Assembly: GCF_000152825.2 (NCBI RefSeq)
Contig: NC_014414.1
Coordinates: 1,922,001-1,986,000 of the forward strand
Direction of reading: 5' to 3'
Length of the DNA: 64,000 nucleotides
From: Parvularcula bermudensis HTCC2503
Lineage (GTDB): Bacteria; Pseudomonadota; Alphaproteobacteria; Caulobacterales; Parvularculaceae
Positions 1 through 9,385 of the stretch are shown here, in pieces. The notes beneath the pieces are model-generated. The model searched no databases. It was not told the origin of the DNA and saw nothing but the letters and a program-made list of their open reading frames with translations. How positions within the stretch are numbered: position 1 is the stretch's first letter; each line of letters starts with the position of its first letter. The translations under genes and the position numbers were made by a program.

Positions 1-671
1 GGCCAGGATCTCAACCCCGGCATTGGCGGCGGTGAGAAGGCCGCGGGCATAGGCCGGATCGAGATCGGCGGCGATCGAGACCGCTTTCGCATCGGCCCGC
101 TGTACGACGAACAAAAGGACCGCTCGGTGTCCAGCGGCGATCACGCCCATGAGTTCCCGTAAGTGTTTCAGCCCCCTGGCGGTGACGCAATCAGGGAACT
201 CCGCCACCGCATCCGGGCGGCGGAGCAAGTGGCAATTCTTTACCTCAAGATAGATCGCCCCCTGCGTCTCGCCTTTGTGGAAAAAATCGATACGGGAGTT
301 TTCCTGGCCGTAGCGCACCTCCCGCGCCCACCCTTCAAGGGGAAGATCGGGCAGGAGCCCCATCGCCAAGGTTTCGGCCGCCAGCGTGTTGGGGTGCATG
401 GTGTTGATGCCGACGAGGGTTGTTGCCGCCTCGTCGGGAGGGCGGCCTGGGACCGGGCACTCCACCAGCTCAAGCGTATAGGGCAGCTTTCGCGTTTTGT
501 TGGGGGATCGGCTCACAAAGGCCCTGGCCCCCGCCGGTGCCACGCCCATCATGGCGCCGGGATTGGGGCAATGCACGGTGATCTCCGTGCCGTCGGGAAA
601 TCGGACATCGGCGAGGAAGCGCTTATATCGACGCAGGAGAACGACTTCTTCGAGGGGACTGGCGAACTGCA
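1..671 (-). CDS. sfsA: SfsA family protein (3' end cut by window edge)
   Basis: Reads on the minus strand from ATG at 671 (MQFASPLEEVVLLRRYKRFL) to the window edge without a stop, giving 223 codons. The SfsA family is about 235 residues long, so only the last dozen or so are missing. Family landmarks are visible: an N-terminal OB-fold-like part with RRYKRFLADV and CPNPGAMMG, then a nuclease-like part with RIDFF, YLEVKNCHL, a basic FPDCVTARG and FVVQRADAK. E. coli SfsA was described as a DNA-binding sugar fermentation stimulation protein; the E-x-K core suggests a nuclease fold. The true substrate is not settled. Identification is firm, function uncertain. Confidence 0.9.
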
Positions 672-729
672 TCGGTGCCCCCTAGGCGAGACATTCGGCG
701 ATGACGAGGGACAGGTGAGCGGCGCATCG

Positions 730-981
730 ATGGCGGATGAAAGAAACGCAGCAGGGGAGGCGGCGATCCTCGCGCTGTTGTCAACAAGGCGGCAAGGCGC
801 AAGCATTTGTCCGTCAGAGGCCGCGCGCGTGCTCTCCGACCAAGACTGGCGCGATCCCATGGAAAGGGGACGCGAAAGCGGGCGCCGCCTGTCTGAGGAT
901 GGGAAGATTGAGATCACGAAGGGCGGTGTGCCGGTATCTGCCGACGCAAGCGGCCCCATTCGCTATAGATTGAGTTCATGA
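730..981 (+). CDS. DUF3253 domain protein
   Basis: An 83-residue protein matching the DUF3253 pattern: an N-terminal helix with ILALLSTR, the SICPSEAAR motif at about residues 25-33, DWRDPM at 39-44, then a basic wing (GRRLSEDGKIEIT) and a GPIRYRL end. The layout resembles a small winged-helix fold, but no function is established. ATG at 730 is chosen because the domain begins right after it; an in-frame GTG at 715 would add five residues. The frame stays open far upstream across sfsA, but that part is antisense shadow. The stop overlaps the ATG of the next gene by four bases, so the two are probably co-transcribed. Confidence 0.75.
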   Translation: MADERNAAGEAAILALLSTRRQGASICPSEAARVLSDQDWRDPMERGRESGRRLSEDGKIEITKGGVPVSADASGPIRYRLSS

Positions 982-1784
982 CACCGAGCCTGATTGAGAC
1001 CGTCGACCACCTGTTGCGAGAGGCCAGCGCCGACTTTGTGCTGCCGCGATTTCAGTCCTTGTCAGCGGCGGACATCGAGACGAAATCGGGGCCCAACGAT
1101 TTGGTGACCGTGGCCGATCGCGAGGCGGAGGCGTGGCTGACGCCGCGGCTGGCAGCCTTGGTGCCGGGGTCGACCGTGATCGGAGAAGAGGCGGTGGCGG
1201 CCGACCCCGCCAGGCTGCGCCATCTTGAAACCGCGGGGCCGGTCTGGCTGGTCGACCCCGTCGACGGCACCGCGAATTTCGTCAAAGGCCAGCCGCAATT
1301 CGGTCTGATGGTGGCCCTTATCGACGAGGGGGTGACCAAAGCTGGCTTTATTTTCGCGCCGATTGAGGATGCGATGGCCGTCGCGATCAAGGGCGAGGGG
1401 GCACGCCTTAACGGTGCGCCGCTCTCGGCCAGGCCGCAGCGGCAATTCAGTGAGGCCGTTGGGGATTATTCCTCCCGCTATGTGCGGGCGCCTTTGCGGC
1501 AAAAACTGACCTGCGCGGTCGAGCGGGCGCAAGCGACGCGACAGGGGCATTGTTCCGCCTACGCCTATCTCGATACGGCGCGGGGCAAGATTGATTTTGT
1601 CCTGCAATATTTGATGAATCCGTGGGATCACGCTGCCGGTGCGCTGCTCGTCGAGGAAGCGGGCGGGGCGGTCCGCTTTCTACAGGACGGCCGCCCCTAT
1701 ACGCCCGAGAATAGGGCACCCGAGGCCATGCTGGCGGTCGGCGTGGCGGAGGATTGGTCCGATTACAGCGAGTGCCTAAAATGA
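978..1784 (+). CDS. Inositol monophosphatase family phosphatase
   Basis: 268 residues with the metal-binding signatures of the Mg-dependent, Li-sensitive phosphatase superfamily: GEE at about 70-72, WLVDPVDGTANF at about 89-100 and the C-terminal WDHAAGALLVEEAGG. These supply the acidic ligands for two or three Mg ions. Members act on inositol-1-phosphate, histidinol phosphate, PAP or fructose-1,6-bisphosphate, and sequence alone does not separate these well. The protein is cytosolic with no signal peptide. The start overlaps the preceding DUF3253 gene by ATGA, and the stop overlaps the start of the metallopeptidase gene, so this is the middle of a three-gene unit. Confidence 0.85.
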   Translation: MTPSLIETVDHLLREASADFVLPRFQSLSAADIETKSGPNDLVTVADREAEAWLTPRLAALVPGSTVIGEEAVAADPARLRHLETAGPVWLVDPVDGTANFVKGQPQFGLMVALIDEGVTKAGFIFAPIEDAMAVAIKGEGARLNGAPLSARPQRQFSEAVGDYSSRYVRAPLRQKLTCAVERAQATRQGHCSAYAYLDTARGKIDFVLQYLMNPWDHAAGALLVEEAGGAVRFLQDGRPYTPENRAPEAMLAVGVAEDWSDYSECLK

Positions 1785-2206
1785 TCGATACGAGCCCGGA
1801 CGGGTTTGCCGAGATTGCGCGACAGACCTATCAATCTCTCCCCAAGGCGTTCAGGCAGCTGAGCGCCGATGTGGTGATCCGTATTGCCAATGTCGCTGAA
1901 TTGGCCGTCCTGGAAGATTTGGGCATTCAGGATCCGATGGAGTTGCTCGGTCTCTATCAGGGGATCGACGTAACCCAAAAAAGCGGCTTCGATGTCATTC
2001 CCGCTCATGACATGGTCTTTCTCTATCGGCAGCCGATCCTCAATTATTGGGTCGAAGGGAACGACGCCCTCGAGGACATCATCGCCCATGTTCTCATCCA
2101 TGAGATCGGCCATCATTTCGGCCTCTCCGACGACGCGATGCATGCCCTCGAAGAGGAGGCGCGCGCCGAAGACCGAACCTGGTATCGTGGTCGTTCCGAT
2201 GACTGA
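1781..2206 (+). CDS. Small zincin-like metallopeptidase family protein
   Basis: 141 residues with HVLIHEIGHHFGLSD near the C-terminus, an HExxHxxG zinc-binding site followed by an acidic residue. This matches the short acidic metallopeptidase family (formerly DUF1025) common in alphaproteobacteria and actinobacteria. The N-terminal part (DVVIRIANVAEL, LLGLYQG) is the usual region of that family. ATG at 1781 overlaps the TGA of the phosphatase gene; a longer reading from 1754 is possible but would overlap that gene by 30 bases. There is no signal peptide. The substrate of the family is unknown. Confidence 0.85.
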   Translation: MIDTSPDGFAEIARQTYQSLPKAFRQLSADVVIRIANVAELAVLEDLGIQDPMELLGLYQGIDVTQKSGFDVIPAHDMVFLYRQPILNYWVEGNDALEDIIAHVLIHEIGHHFGLSDDAMHALEEEARAEDRTWYRGRSDD

Positions 2207-2623
2207 CGAGGTCGCGGTTTAGCCGCGAGGAGGGGAGCCTCCATCGCCTGCTCGTCGTCTCTCACGCCCCCTCTGGCCCACATCCCCTGATTTGCAACCT
2301 TCGGTATTTTGGCGCGGCAGCGTGGGCGAAGGACAGCCTTGGCTTGTGCCGCCGCCGATAGGGAGACCCGCTTAACGAGCGCTGTCGGCGTCACCAAACT
2401 GTAATATTTTCGGCTCGATTGTGGGGCATTTAGTGACATTTCCGTCCAATGGTCTGCAAATAATTGGTTTAATGAGGTTTTTTGTATTGCGGTTTTGTGA
2501 ACTTTCGTTGACGTTAAAGTTACACTGTGGGAAGGCCTAGATATGCGGGTGGCTGGGGAAATTCTCGGTACATCCTTGGCGGGAGATCCCGCTTTCTTCG
2601 ACGATATAATCAGGGAAGTCACA
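2207..2623. other. Intergenic region upstream of the TonB-dependent receptor
   Basis: About 417 bases without a convincing gene. A short hairpin (CGCGG...CCGCG, about 2211-2226) lies just after the metallopeptidase gene but lacks a T-run. The stretch 2395-2525 is clearly more AT-rich than its surroundings and probably holds the receptor promoter: TTGACG at 2508-2513 could be a -35 element, but I find no good -10 at standard spacing. I see no riboswitch or recognised operator. Confidence 0.4.
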
Positions 2624-5515
2624 GTGAACAGACAATTCCACTTGCTCGGTGCAGGGGTTGCCGCGCTCATGACCGCGATTCCGGCCATGGCCTCCGCCCA
2701 AGAAACGGCTGGCGCCTCCAACGACGTCGTTGTCGTGACGGGGTCGAAAATTCCGCGTGAAGATCTTGAGGGGCCAAGCCCCGTCGCCGTTTTCGGCGAA
2801 CAGCAGATCGACCGCTCCGGTGCCGTTTCGATCGGTCGCCTGTTGCGGGAGATCCCGTCCGTGGCCGGCGCCGGTGAAACCCGCGCCATCAACAATAGCG
2901 GGGCCGGGTCCCAAGAGGTGTCGTTGCGGGGCCTTGGTTCCCAGCGGACGCTCGTCCTCATCAACGGTCGCCGCGTTCCCGACAGCTCCGCTGGCCTTGA
3001 AGGTCAGGTTGATCTCAATACGATCCCGGTCTCTCTGATCGAGCGGGTCGAGGTCCTGAAAGATGGCGCGTCCACGGTTTACGGGGCGGATGCGGTCGCG
3101 GGGGTTGTCAATGTCATCCTCCGCCGTGATTTTGAGGGGATTGCCCTCGATTATCAAAAAGGGATTTCGGAACAGGGGGATGCGGAACAAGACAGCGTCT
3201 CGCTGACCCTTGGCGATACCTTCGACAAAGGGAACTTTGTCATCAATTTCAGCCTCACCGAAGAAGGCGAAGTCTCCGCCGGTGATCGCGAGTTCTCCAA
3301 GCAAGCCCGCGATATCGAGCTTGGTGAGCTTATTCCCGGCGGTTCCTCCGCACCGCCCTGGGGACGCTATTTCGTGACCGGCGGTCCGGAACCGTCGGTG
3401 ACCCTTGGGCCGGACTATTCCGGTGGGCCGTTCTTCGGCTACCAAGGCTTCCAGTTTGCGGAAGACGCCTACAATTTTGCGCCGATTAACCATCAGGCCC
3501 AGCCGCTGGATCGCTGGTCGGCGACCTTTATCGCGAACTACGATGTGGACGTCCTGTCCGACGGTCCCTTCTTCCTCGATACAGAGCTGTTCACCGAAGT
3601 CAGCTATGTCGACCGGCAAAGCCAGCAACAGCTCGCTGAGGTACCCCTCGCGCCGCTCGCCTTCTTTGGATTCGATGCGCCTTATTCGGCGGATAACGGG
3701 TATAACCCCTTCGGTCAGGAGATCAGTGACTGGCGCCGCCGGATTGTGGAAACCGGTGGCCGGACGGATGACGTCCAGGTCAAGACCTTCCGTACGGTGC
3801 TCGGCGCCCGGGGTGAGCTGCCGCGCGATTGGTCGTGGGAGTTCTCTTACTCTTACGGTGATGTCGATCGGACTTCGTCCTTCTTCCCGATCATCGACCT
3901 GAACAAGACCGCCTTGGCGGTGGGGCCGACGGCGATGGACGGCGACGGGGTGCTCCGTTGCGATACCGACAGCGACGGTGACTTTACGGACGCGGACGAT
4001 CAGACCTGTGTGCCCCTCGATGTCTTCGGCGAGAACTCGATCACCCCTGAGATGATCGATTACATCGCGATCACCCAGAACGAATCGACCGAAGCGACCA
4101 GCGAAATCTTCGCCTTGGACCTGGTCAATCCATCGATCTTTACCCTGCCTGCTGGGGATGTCGGCATCGCGGTCGGTTATGTTCACCGGTCCGAAGAGGG
4201 GACGTTCACGCCGGACAGCCAGGTGGCGGCCCTTGGTGGGGCGGCAACCGGGACACCGTCCCAGGCGACCGTCGGCGGCTATGAGCTTGATGAGTTCTTC
4301 GGAGAGGTCCGCGTGCCGATCCTCGCGGATCGTCCACTTGCTGATGAGTTGACCGTCGAGGCGGGGATCCGGTGGTCGGATTATGACACCTTCGGTGACA
4401 CCACCAATTACAAGGTGGGTCTGACCTATCGTCCGGTTTCGGATGTCCTGCTGCGCGGGTCGGTCAACACCGCTTTCCGGGCACCGCAGATCGAGGATCT
4501 GTTCGGGGGAGCTGAGTTCTCCTTCCCGTCCACGACCGACCCGTGCGCCTCGAACCCGAGCCAGTTCTGTATCGACGATGGCGTCCCCCCCGGCGGCTTC
4601 GACCAATTGTCGAGCCAGGTGCGGACAATCGAAGGCGGGAACGTGGATCTCCAACCCGAAGAGGCGGATATCTTCACGGTCGGTGCCGTCTACACGCCGT
4701 CACAGATTCCCGGCCTGGCCCTTGGTCTCGACTATTACGATTATGAGATCACCGATGCCATCACCACCATCGGGGCCAGCGTTATCCTGCAGGAATGTGC
4801 CGCGACGGGTGAGTTCTGTGAGCTGATCGATCGTCTCGACAATCCCGGCGAAGTGACGGACGGGGCGCCGATCCTGGTCGACAACCGCACCACCAATGTG
4901 GGGCAGATCGAAACCCAAGGCGTCGATTTCTTCATCGAATATGTCGACATTCCCGCCGGTCCGGGCGAGATCACGGCCCGCCTGCAAGGGACCTATACCG
5001 ATACCTTTGACCTGACCCAGGCCAATGGAACGGTCGTTCCCCATGCCGGTTATTTCCGTGACGACAATGAGGGGCACTTTGCCAAGCTGCGCCTCAATTC
5101 CGAACTGGCCTATACGGTGGGCGGGTTCACCGGCTCGATCACCGGGCGGTTCATCGACAGCGTCGAAGAGTTCGGCGAAGATCTCTTCGGCTCATGCGTC
5201 AATGATGGCGGTTTTGTTATCACGCCGGGCGTCAATGCAGGGCTCACTTGCGTTGGCGAGCGGAGCAGCCTGGCGGCGTCTCCGGTCGATGTCGGCAAGT
5301 TCCATCGCCGCATCGAAGCGGTCACCTACTGGGATGTGTATGCGGAATATCTGATGCCCATCGAGCAGGTCGAAACCATCCTTTATATGGGGATCGACAA
5401 TCTGCTCGACGAGCAACCGCCCCTCTCGGTCGATGGGTTCAACGACAACACCGATGTGCGGACCTACGACACGATCGGTCGCTTCCTCTATGGCGGGATC
5501 CGGACGAAGTTCTAA
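2624..5515 (+). CDS. TonB-dependent outer-membrane receptor
   Basis: 963 residues from GTG at 2624, chosen because it gives a clean Sec signal peptide (MNRQFHLLGAGVAALMTAIP, cleavage about AMASA-QE). A plug domain follows: VVVVTGSKIPREDLEG, IGRLLREIPSV, VSLRGLGSQRTLVLINGRRV, and the ERVEVLKDGASTVYGADAVAGVVNVI block that characterises plugs. The rest is a 22-strand barrel with RGSVNTAFRAPQIEDLF and the C-terminal aromatic end GGIRTKF. The class is like the large marine alphaproteobacterial receptors for peptides or carbohydrates rather than a recognised siderophore receptor. No regulator or transport partner lies beside it. An Asp-rich, Cys-flanked loop sits near 3950-4020. Confidence 0.93.
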   Translation: MNRQFHLLGAGVAALMTAIPAMASAQETAGASNDVVVVTGSKIPREDLEGPSPVAVFGEQQIDRSGAVSIGRLLREIPSVAGAGETRAINNSGAGSQEVSLRGLGSQRTLVLINGRRVPDSSAGLEGQVDLNTIPVSLIERVEVLKDGASTVYGADAVAGVVNVILRRDFEGIALDYQKGISEQGDAEQDSVSLTLGDTFDKGNFVINFSLTEEGEVSAGDREFSKQARDIELGELIPGGSSAPPWGRYFVTGGPEPSVTLGPDYSGGPFFGYQGFQFAEDAYNFAPINHQAQPLDRWSATFIANYDVDVLSDGPFFLDTELFTEVSYVDRQSQQQLAEVPLAPLAFFGFDAPYSADNGYNPFGQEISDWRRRIVETGGRTDDVQVKTFRTVLGARGELPRDWSWEFSYSYGDVDRTSSFFPIIDLNKTALAVGPTAMDGDGVLRCDTDSDGDFTDADDQTCVPLDVFGENSITPEMIDYIAITQNESTEATSEIFALDLVNPSIFTLPAGDVGIAVGYVHRSEEGTFTPDSQVAALGGAATGTPSQATVGGYELDEFFGEVRVPILADRPLADELTVEAGIRWSDYDTFGDTTNYKVGLTYRPVSDVLLRGSVNTAFRAPQIEDLFGGAEFSFPSTTDPCASNPSQFCIDDGVPPGGFDQLSSQVRTIEGGNVDLQPEEADIFTVGAVYTPSQIPGLALGLDYYDYEITDAITTIGASVILQECAATGEFCELIDRLDNPGEVTDGAPILVDNRTTNVGQIETQGVDFFIEYVDIPAGPGEITARLQGTYTDTFDLTQANGTVVPHAGYFRDDNEGHFAKLRLNSELAYTVGGFTGSITGRFIDSVEEFGEDLFGSCVNDGGFVITPGVNAGLTCVGERSSLAASPVDVGKFHRRIEAVTYWDVYAEYLMPIEQVETILYMGIDNLLDEQPPLSVDGFNDNTDVRTYDTIGRFLYGGIRTKF

Positions 5516-5537
5516 TCCATCGCTTACTGACGAAACG

Positions 5538-5569
5538 AAACACCCGGCAGCGATGCCGGGTGTTTTTTT
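5538..5569 (+). terminator. Intrinsic terminator of the TonB-dependent receptor gene
   Basis: Nine-base-pair stem CACCCGGCA / TGCCGGGTG with a GCGA loop, preceded by AAA and followed by seven T. It lies 23 bases after the receptor stop codon. Confidence 0.92.
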
Positions 5570-5741
5570 GTTTATGGAGATGGGCGCGAGAAGGAGAGCG
5601 TCCTTTATCTTTGGGGTCGTGACGGTCTGCCGACGGTCCGTGAGAGCCGTTTCAATGCGATGGACGTTGCGGAACGTCTCCAGGGTCTTGGTTAACCGTA
5701 TTTCCGCCGTGCGAATCGGTAAGCACTTCGCTGAAATGGCA

Positions 5742-6683
5742 CTAGGCCATTGACCATTCCCGACCTGTGGCCTCTTCGCAGACCGACCATAATTGCTTGG
5801 CGACCTGCGGATCCTTTGCCCACGGTTTGATCGCGGCTTCGCCAACCGGACCTTTCATCTCTTGAAAGCCAGTGGGGCCGTAGAGGACGCCGGGTTGTGC
5901 CTTTGGATAGGCGGCGGCTAGTACCGTCGGCAAAGCACCTTTCTCAGCGGGCTGAGAAAATATCATCGTAAATGGTTTGATGAGCGTGCCTAAGATCGCG
6001 CCGGGACCGGCGCTTTGCAGATTGGTATCGGAATACCCCGGATGGGCGATATAGCTGCCGGCGGATTTTCCCGCCGCACTCAACCGACGATGTAGCTCCA
6101 GACCAAGCATCAGATCGGCTAGCTTCGATTTAGCGTAGGACGATGTCGGGGAGTAGCCCGCCGCATAGCCAAGATCGGTGAGCTTTGGGTGCTTGGCATA
6201 ATGGTGCGCGATGCTCGACAGCCACACGAACCGCCCGCTTGCCGTTTCGACGAGATCGGCCAGGGCGGCGGCGAGGGCGAAATGCGACAGGACATTGACC
6301 TGATACTGCATCTCAAACCCGTCCTTGGTAATCTGCCGCCGTGGCAGCATCATCACCCCCGCATTGAGGATCAGCCCATCGAGGCGGTCGGTGGCTTGTC
6401 TGATGGCATCGGTGGCGGGGGACAGGGTCGAAAAATCGGCCAGGTCGAGGGAGATCGTCTCGTATTTCCCGCCCGGCGCCGACTGGCGCAGCGCGTTCCT
6501 GGCACTTTCCGCCTTACTCGCGTTACGGCAGAGCATCAGAACGGTGGCATTGCGACCGCCAAGATAGCGTGCCGCCTCAAGCCCGATACCGGAATTGGCG
6601 CCGGTAATGGCAAAGGTTTTGCCCGTCAAATCAGGCAAATGCTCTGCCGTGAACCCGTCGCTGCCAAATTGCTTATCCGCCAT
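5742..6683 (-). CDS. Short-chain dehydrogenase/reductase
   Basis: 313 residues of the classical SDR fold: cofactor motif GANSGIGLEAA at about 28-38, the NAG motif (LILNAGVMM), the Ser of WLSSIAHHY and the YAKSK catalytic Tyr/Lys pair. Length and C-terminal layout resemble the retinol dehydrogenase/WW-domain oxidoreductase-like branch, which is NADP-dependent, but the substrate cannot be read from sequence. Its ATG lies inside the last 11 bases of mazG, so it is the downstream gene of a mazG-SDR pair. There is no signal peptide. Confidence 0.88.
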   Translation of the reverse strand: MADKQFGSDGFTAEHLPDLTGKTFAITGANSGIGLEAARYLGGRNATVLMLCRNASKAESARNALRQSAPGGKYETISLDLADFSTLSPATDAIRQATDRLDGLILNAGVMMLPRRQITKDGFEMQYQVNVLSHFALAAALADLVETASGRFVWLSSIAHHYAKHPKLTDLGYAAGYSPTSSYAKSKLADLMLGLELHRRLSAAGKSAGSYIAHPGYSDTNLQSAGPGAILGTLIKPFTMIFSQPAEKGALPTVLAAAYPKAQPGVLYGPTGFQEMKGPVGEAAIKPWAKDPQVAKQLWSVCEEATGREWSMA

Positions 6684-7500
6684 TCATTGTCTCCCGTTCC
6701 ACTCGTTTTGCGTCCTGCCAATAGGCCTCGAGCTCTTCGAGCCGGTGGTCGTCCCACCCCCGGCCGCTCCGCTGAACCTGCCGTTCAATATGGCCGAACC
6801 GGCGCGCGAATTTCTGATTGCCGCCGCGCAGAATGTCTTCAGCATGCAGCCCCAGATGTTGGGTTAAAGTGGTGACGGTAAAGAGGACGTCGCCGATTTC
6901 ATCAGCGATGGCCGCCTCGTCGCCGGTGGCGAGGGCCTCCTCGACCTCTGCAATTTCCTCGTGCAACTTCTCAAGGACGGCGTCGGGGGTCGGCCAGTTG
7001 AACCCTAAACGGGCCGCCCGCTTGCAATATTTCTCCGCTCTTGTCAGCGCGGGGAGGGTGAGGGGCACGTCGTCCAGGACACTCGCGTCCTTGCCCTTCG
7101 CTGCCCGTTCCGCCGCTTTATGATCCTCCCACGCGGTGGCCTGGCCCTCGGCGGAGCGCTGCGCCGCGGCGCCGAAAACATGGGGATGACGGCGGATCAT
7201 CTTGGTCGAGATACTGTCGAGCACATCTTCGAGCGTGAAGGCGCCGCGCTCCTTGGCCATTTGGGCGTGAAAGACGACCTGTAACAGGAGGTCGCCCAGC
7301 TCTTCACACAGGTCGCGATCATCGTCCCGTTCAATGGCATCGACCACTTCATAGGCTTCTTCGAGAGCGTAACGGGCAATCGACCGATGGGTCTGGGTCA
7401 CATCCCACGGGCACCCCGTCTCGGGGTCGCGTAGCCGAGCCATAATCTCGACCAGCGCATCGAGGGTACGAGGCGGGGCGTTCAGCGGGGCGGTGGTCAT
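6673..7500 (-). CDS. mazG: Nucleoside triphosphate pyrophosphohydrolase MazG
   Basis: 275 residues with two tandem MazG folds. The first carries CPWDVTQTH, LEEAYEVVDAIE and EELGDLLLQVVFHAQ, giving the ExxE...ExxD metal-binding pattern; the second repeats it with LHEEIAEVEEAL and DEIGDVLFTV. MazG hydrolyses NTPs and dNTPs to the monophosphate and pyrophosphate as a house-cleaning enzyme. ATG at 7500 is preceded by AAAGGA at good spacing; a TTG two codons upstream is less likely. It is divergent from ilvE and overlaps the SDR gene downstream. Confidence 0.93.
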   Translation of the reverse strand: MTTAPLNAPPRTLDALVEIMARLRDPETGCPWDVTQTHRSIARYALEEAYEVVDAIERDDDRDLCEELGDLLLQVVFHAQMAKERGAFTLEDVLDSISTKMIRRHPHVFGAAAQRSAEGQATAWEDHKAAERAAKGKDASVLDDVPLTLPALTRAEKYCKRAARLGFNWPTPDAVLEKLHEEIAEVEEALATGDEAAIADEIGDVLFTVTTLTQHLGLHAEDILRGGNQKFARRFGHIERQVQRSGRGWDDHRLEELEAYWQDAKRVERETMNGG

Positions 7501-7589
7501 GGGCAATTCCTTTCGGGGACGGCGGCGACGCTTGCAGGGGGGCGCCCCACCCCATAGAAGGCTTTTTCTTAGAGCGGAGGAATGATGCC

Positions 7590-8525
7590 GTGCCGATACA
7601 GGAAGCGGACTTCATCTGGAAGAATGGCGAGCTGATCCCTTGGGCCGAGGCGACGACCCATGTTCTGACCCATGCTCTGCTTTACGGGACCTGCGCCTTC
7701 GAGGGCAGCCGCGCCTATCAGACCCATAAGGGGACCTGCATCTTTCGGACGGCGGCGCATGTTGAACGCCTCATCTATTCCTCAAAGATCTACCACATTC
7801 CGGTTCCCTATACCGCCGATGAGATCATTGAGGCGACGCGCCGGACCGTGCGTGAGAACAACCTGCCGGAGGCCTATATCCGGACCAACGTCTATCTCGG
7901 TTATGGAGAAATGTCGCCGGCGGCGGTCAATGCGCCAACGGATGTGACCATCGCTGCCTTTCCCTGGGGGCGATATATGGGCGCCGATGCGATTGAGCAG
8001 GGGGTGCCCGCGGCGATTTCGAGCTGGCGCCGTCTGGCCCCCTCGACCATGCCGGCGGGGGCAAAGCTCGCCGGGAACTATCTCTCCTCGCGGCTGATCG
8101 CTCTTGAGGCGCGGCGGGCCGGCGTCACCGAAGGGATCGGCCTGACCGCCGAGGGCATGGTCTCCGAAGCGGGCTCTGCCAATTTGTTCGTGGTCAAGGG
8201 GGGGCGGCTGATCACACCGCCCGTGGCCGCCTCGATCCTCAACGGCATCACCAGAGATACCGTCATTACCCTGGCGAAGGATCAGGGGATCGATGTGGTT
8301 GAGCAGGAGATGCCGCGGGAATTGCTCTACGGGGCCGACGAATTGTTCTTCACAGGGACCGCCGCCGAGATCACGCCCATCAATCGGGTCGATGGGCTGC
8401 CGGTCGGCCCGGCATCAGGCGAGAATGCCCGGCCGATCACGGGCGCGTTGCAAAAGGCGTTTTTCGGCCTGTTCACGGGCGAAACGTCCGACAAATGGGG
8501 CTGGCTCGATCCGGTCGAGGCCTAA
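7590..8525 (+). CDS. ilvE: Branched-chain amino acid aminotransferase
   Basis: 311 residues of fold-type IV PLP aminotransferases. It aligns well with E. coli IlvE: LLYGTCAFEGSRAY, RTNVYLGYGEM, KLAGNYLSS around the PLP lysine region, ITRDTVI, and FFTGTAAEITPI at the phosphate-binding end. It transfers the amino group between Glu and the 2-oxoacids of Val, Leu and Ile in the cytosol. The start is GTG at 7590, nine bases after GGAGG; the nearby ATG at 7582 is in another frame. It stands alone, divergent from mazG. Confidence 0.93.
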   Translation: MPIQEADFIWKNGELIPWAEATTHVLTHALLYGTCAFEGSRAYQTHKGTCIFRTAAHVERLIYSSKIYHIPVPYTADEIIEATRRTVRENNLPEAYIRTNVYLGYGEMSPAAVNAPTDVTIAAFPWGRYMGADAIEQGVPAAISSWRRLAPSTMPAGAKLAGNYLSSRLIALEARRAGVTEGIGLTAEGMVSEAGSANLFVVKGGRLITPPVAASILNGITRDTVITLAKDQGIDVVEQEMPRELLYGADELFFTGTAAEITPINRVDGLPVGPASGENARPITGALQKAFFGLFTGETSDKWGWLDPVEA

Positions 8526-8554
8526 AGGGCGCGCTTCGCCCCGCCCCAGGGGGC

Positions 8555-9277
8555 TTAGCGCTCTTTGGGGCTAAGGGTCGGCTCGAACGCGATCTGCTTA
8601 ATCATCAGCGCGTTCCCTCGAGCCGAATCTGAGGATGTCTGGCCTGGAGACAGAGTCACCAAATGCGGGTCGGCGGGGTCAGCCGGGGCCGCGATCGCGG
8701 TGGCCTCCTTCAGGTGGGTGTCCTCTTTCCCTTCGGAAACAGGAGGTCCATCGGGAACCAGCGGGGTGAAGGAGACCACCCGAGACGAGCCACGGCCGGC
8801 GACGCTTTCCCATTTTTGGGTCGAACTCGCAAAGGCGCGGAGATTGACCATGAGCGACCCCTGGGTCACGCCGTGGTCGCCAATCACATAATGATAGAGC
8901 ATGGCCCCGCCATCGGGCCCTGGGGTCACCCGCGCCACCGGGGTTGTCCGATTGAAGTCGGTCATGACGGCGGTGGTGCCCGCCATGGGAGAGAAGGCGT
9001 ATAGGCTTAACCCGGCACAGCGATGATCGGCGGTGCAGACATTGGGCACCAAGGTCACCTCCGTGCCGCCCATATAGGCTTTGGCGACCGGGCGGCCGCC
9101 CATATCGCCGACCTGATAATTGACCCCATAGCGCTGCAGGACGGGGAGGATATCGCCAAAAGACAGGGTCTCGACAATCCGTTGTTGATCGATATCGGTG
9201 CTTAGCTGCGTCAAGGCGAGGGCAGGCGCCGCCGCCAACATCCCGACCCCGATCATTGCCGCTATTTTGCGCATCAT
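8555..9277 (-). CDS. Secreted YbjN-domain protein
   Basis: 240 residues with a signal peptide (MMRKIAAMIGVGMLAAAPAL, cleavage around ALA-LT), so it is probably periplasmic. The middle, with a VLQRYGVNYQ helix, AYMGGTEVTLVPNVC and LSLYAFSPM, resembles the YbjN fold, a domain related to type III secretion chaperones. The C-terminal 70 residues are low in structure and acidic. ATG at 9277 is preceded by GGAGG five bases upstream, which beats the longer readings from 9304. It converges on ilvE. Function unknown; domain call moderate. Confidence 0.65.
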   Translation of the reverse strand: MMRKIAAMIGVGMLAAAPALALTQLSTDIDQQRIVETLSFGDILPVLQRYGVNYQVGDMGGRPVAKAYMGGTEVTLVPNVCTADHRCAGLSLYAFSPMAGTTAVMTDFNRTTPVARVTPGPDGGAMLYHYVIGDHGVTQGSLMVNLRAFASSTQKWESVAGRGSSRVVSFTPLVPDGPPVSEGKEDTHLKEATAIAAPADPADPHLVTLSPGQTSSDSARGNALMIKQIAFEPTLSPKER

Positions 9278-9385
9278 GGCCCCCTCCATGGGTGTTTCCC
9301 TCACACCTTGGGCGTTGTGACACGGCGGCGGACGACAGGCAAATGATGGGGCCGGCGAGAGGCGCCCCTATTGCCCCTCCAAGTC

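Noticed and set aside
163-729. Plus-strand open frame joined to the DUF3253 gene, giving 272 residues
   Set aside because: This part is antisense to the well-supported sfsA gene and has no family similarity; only the last 83 residues match DUF3253.
2537-4654. 705-residue open frame on the minus strand
   Set aside because: It is the complement of the TonB-dependent receptor; the plus-strand frame has signal peptide, plug and barrel motifs and a terminator, and the minus-strand protein has none.
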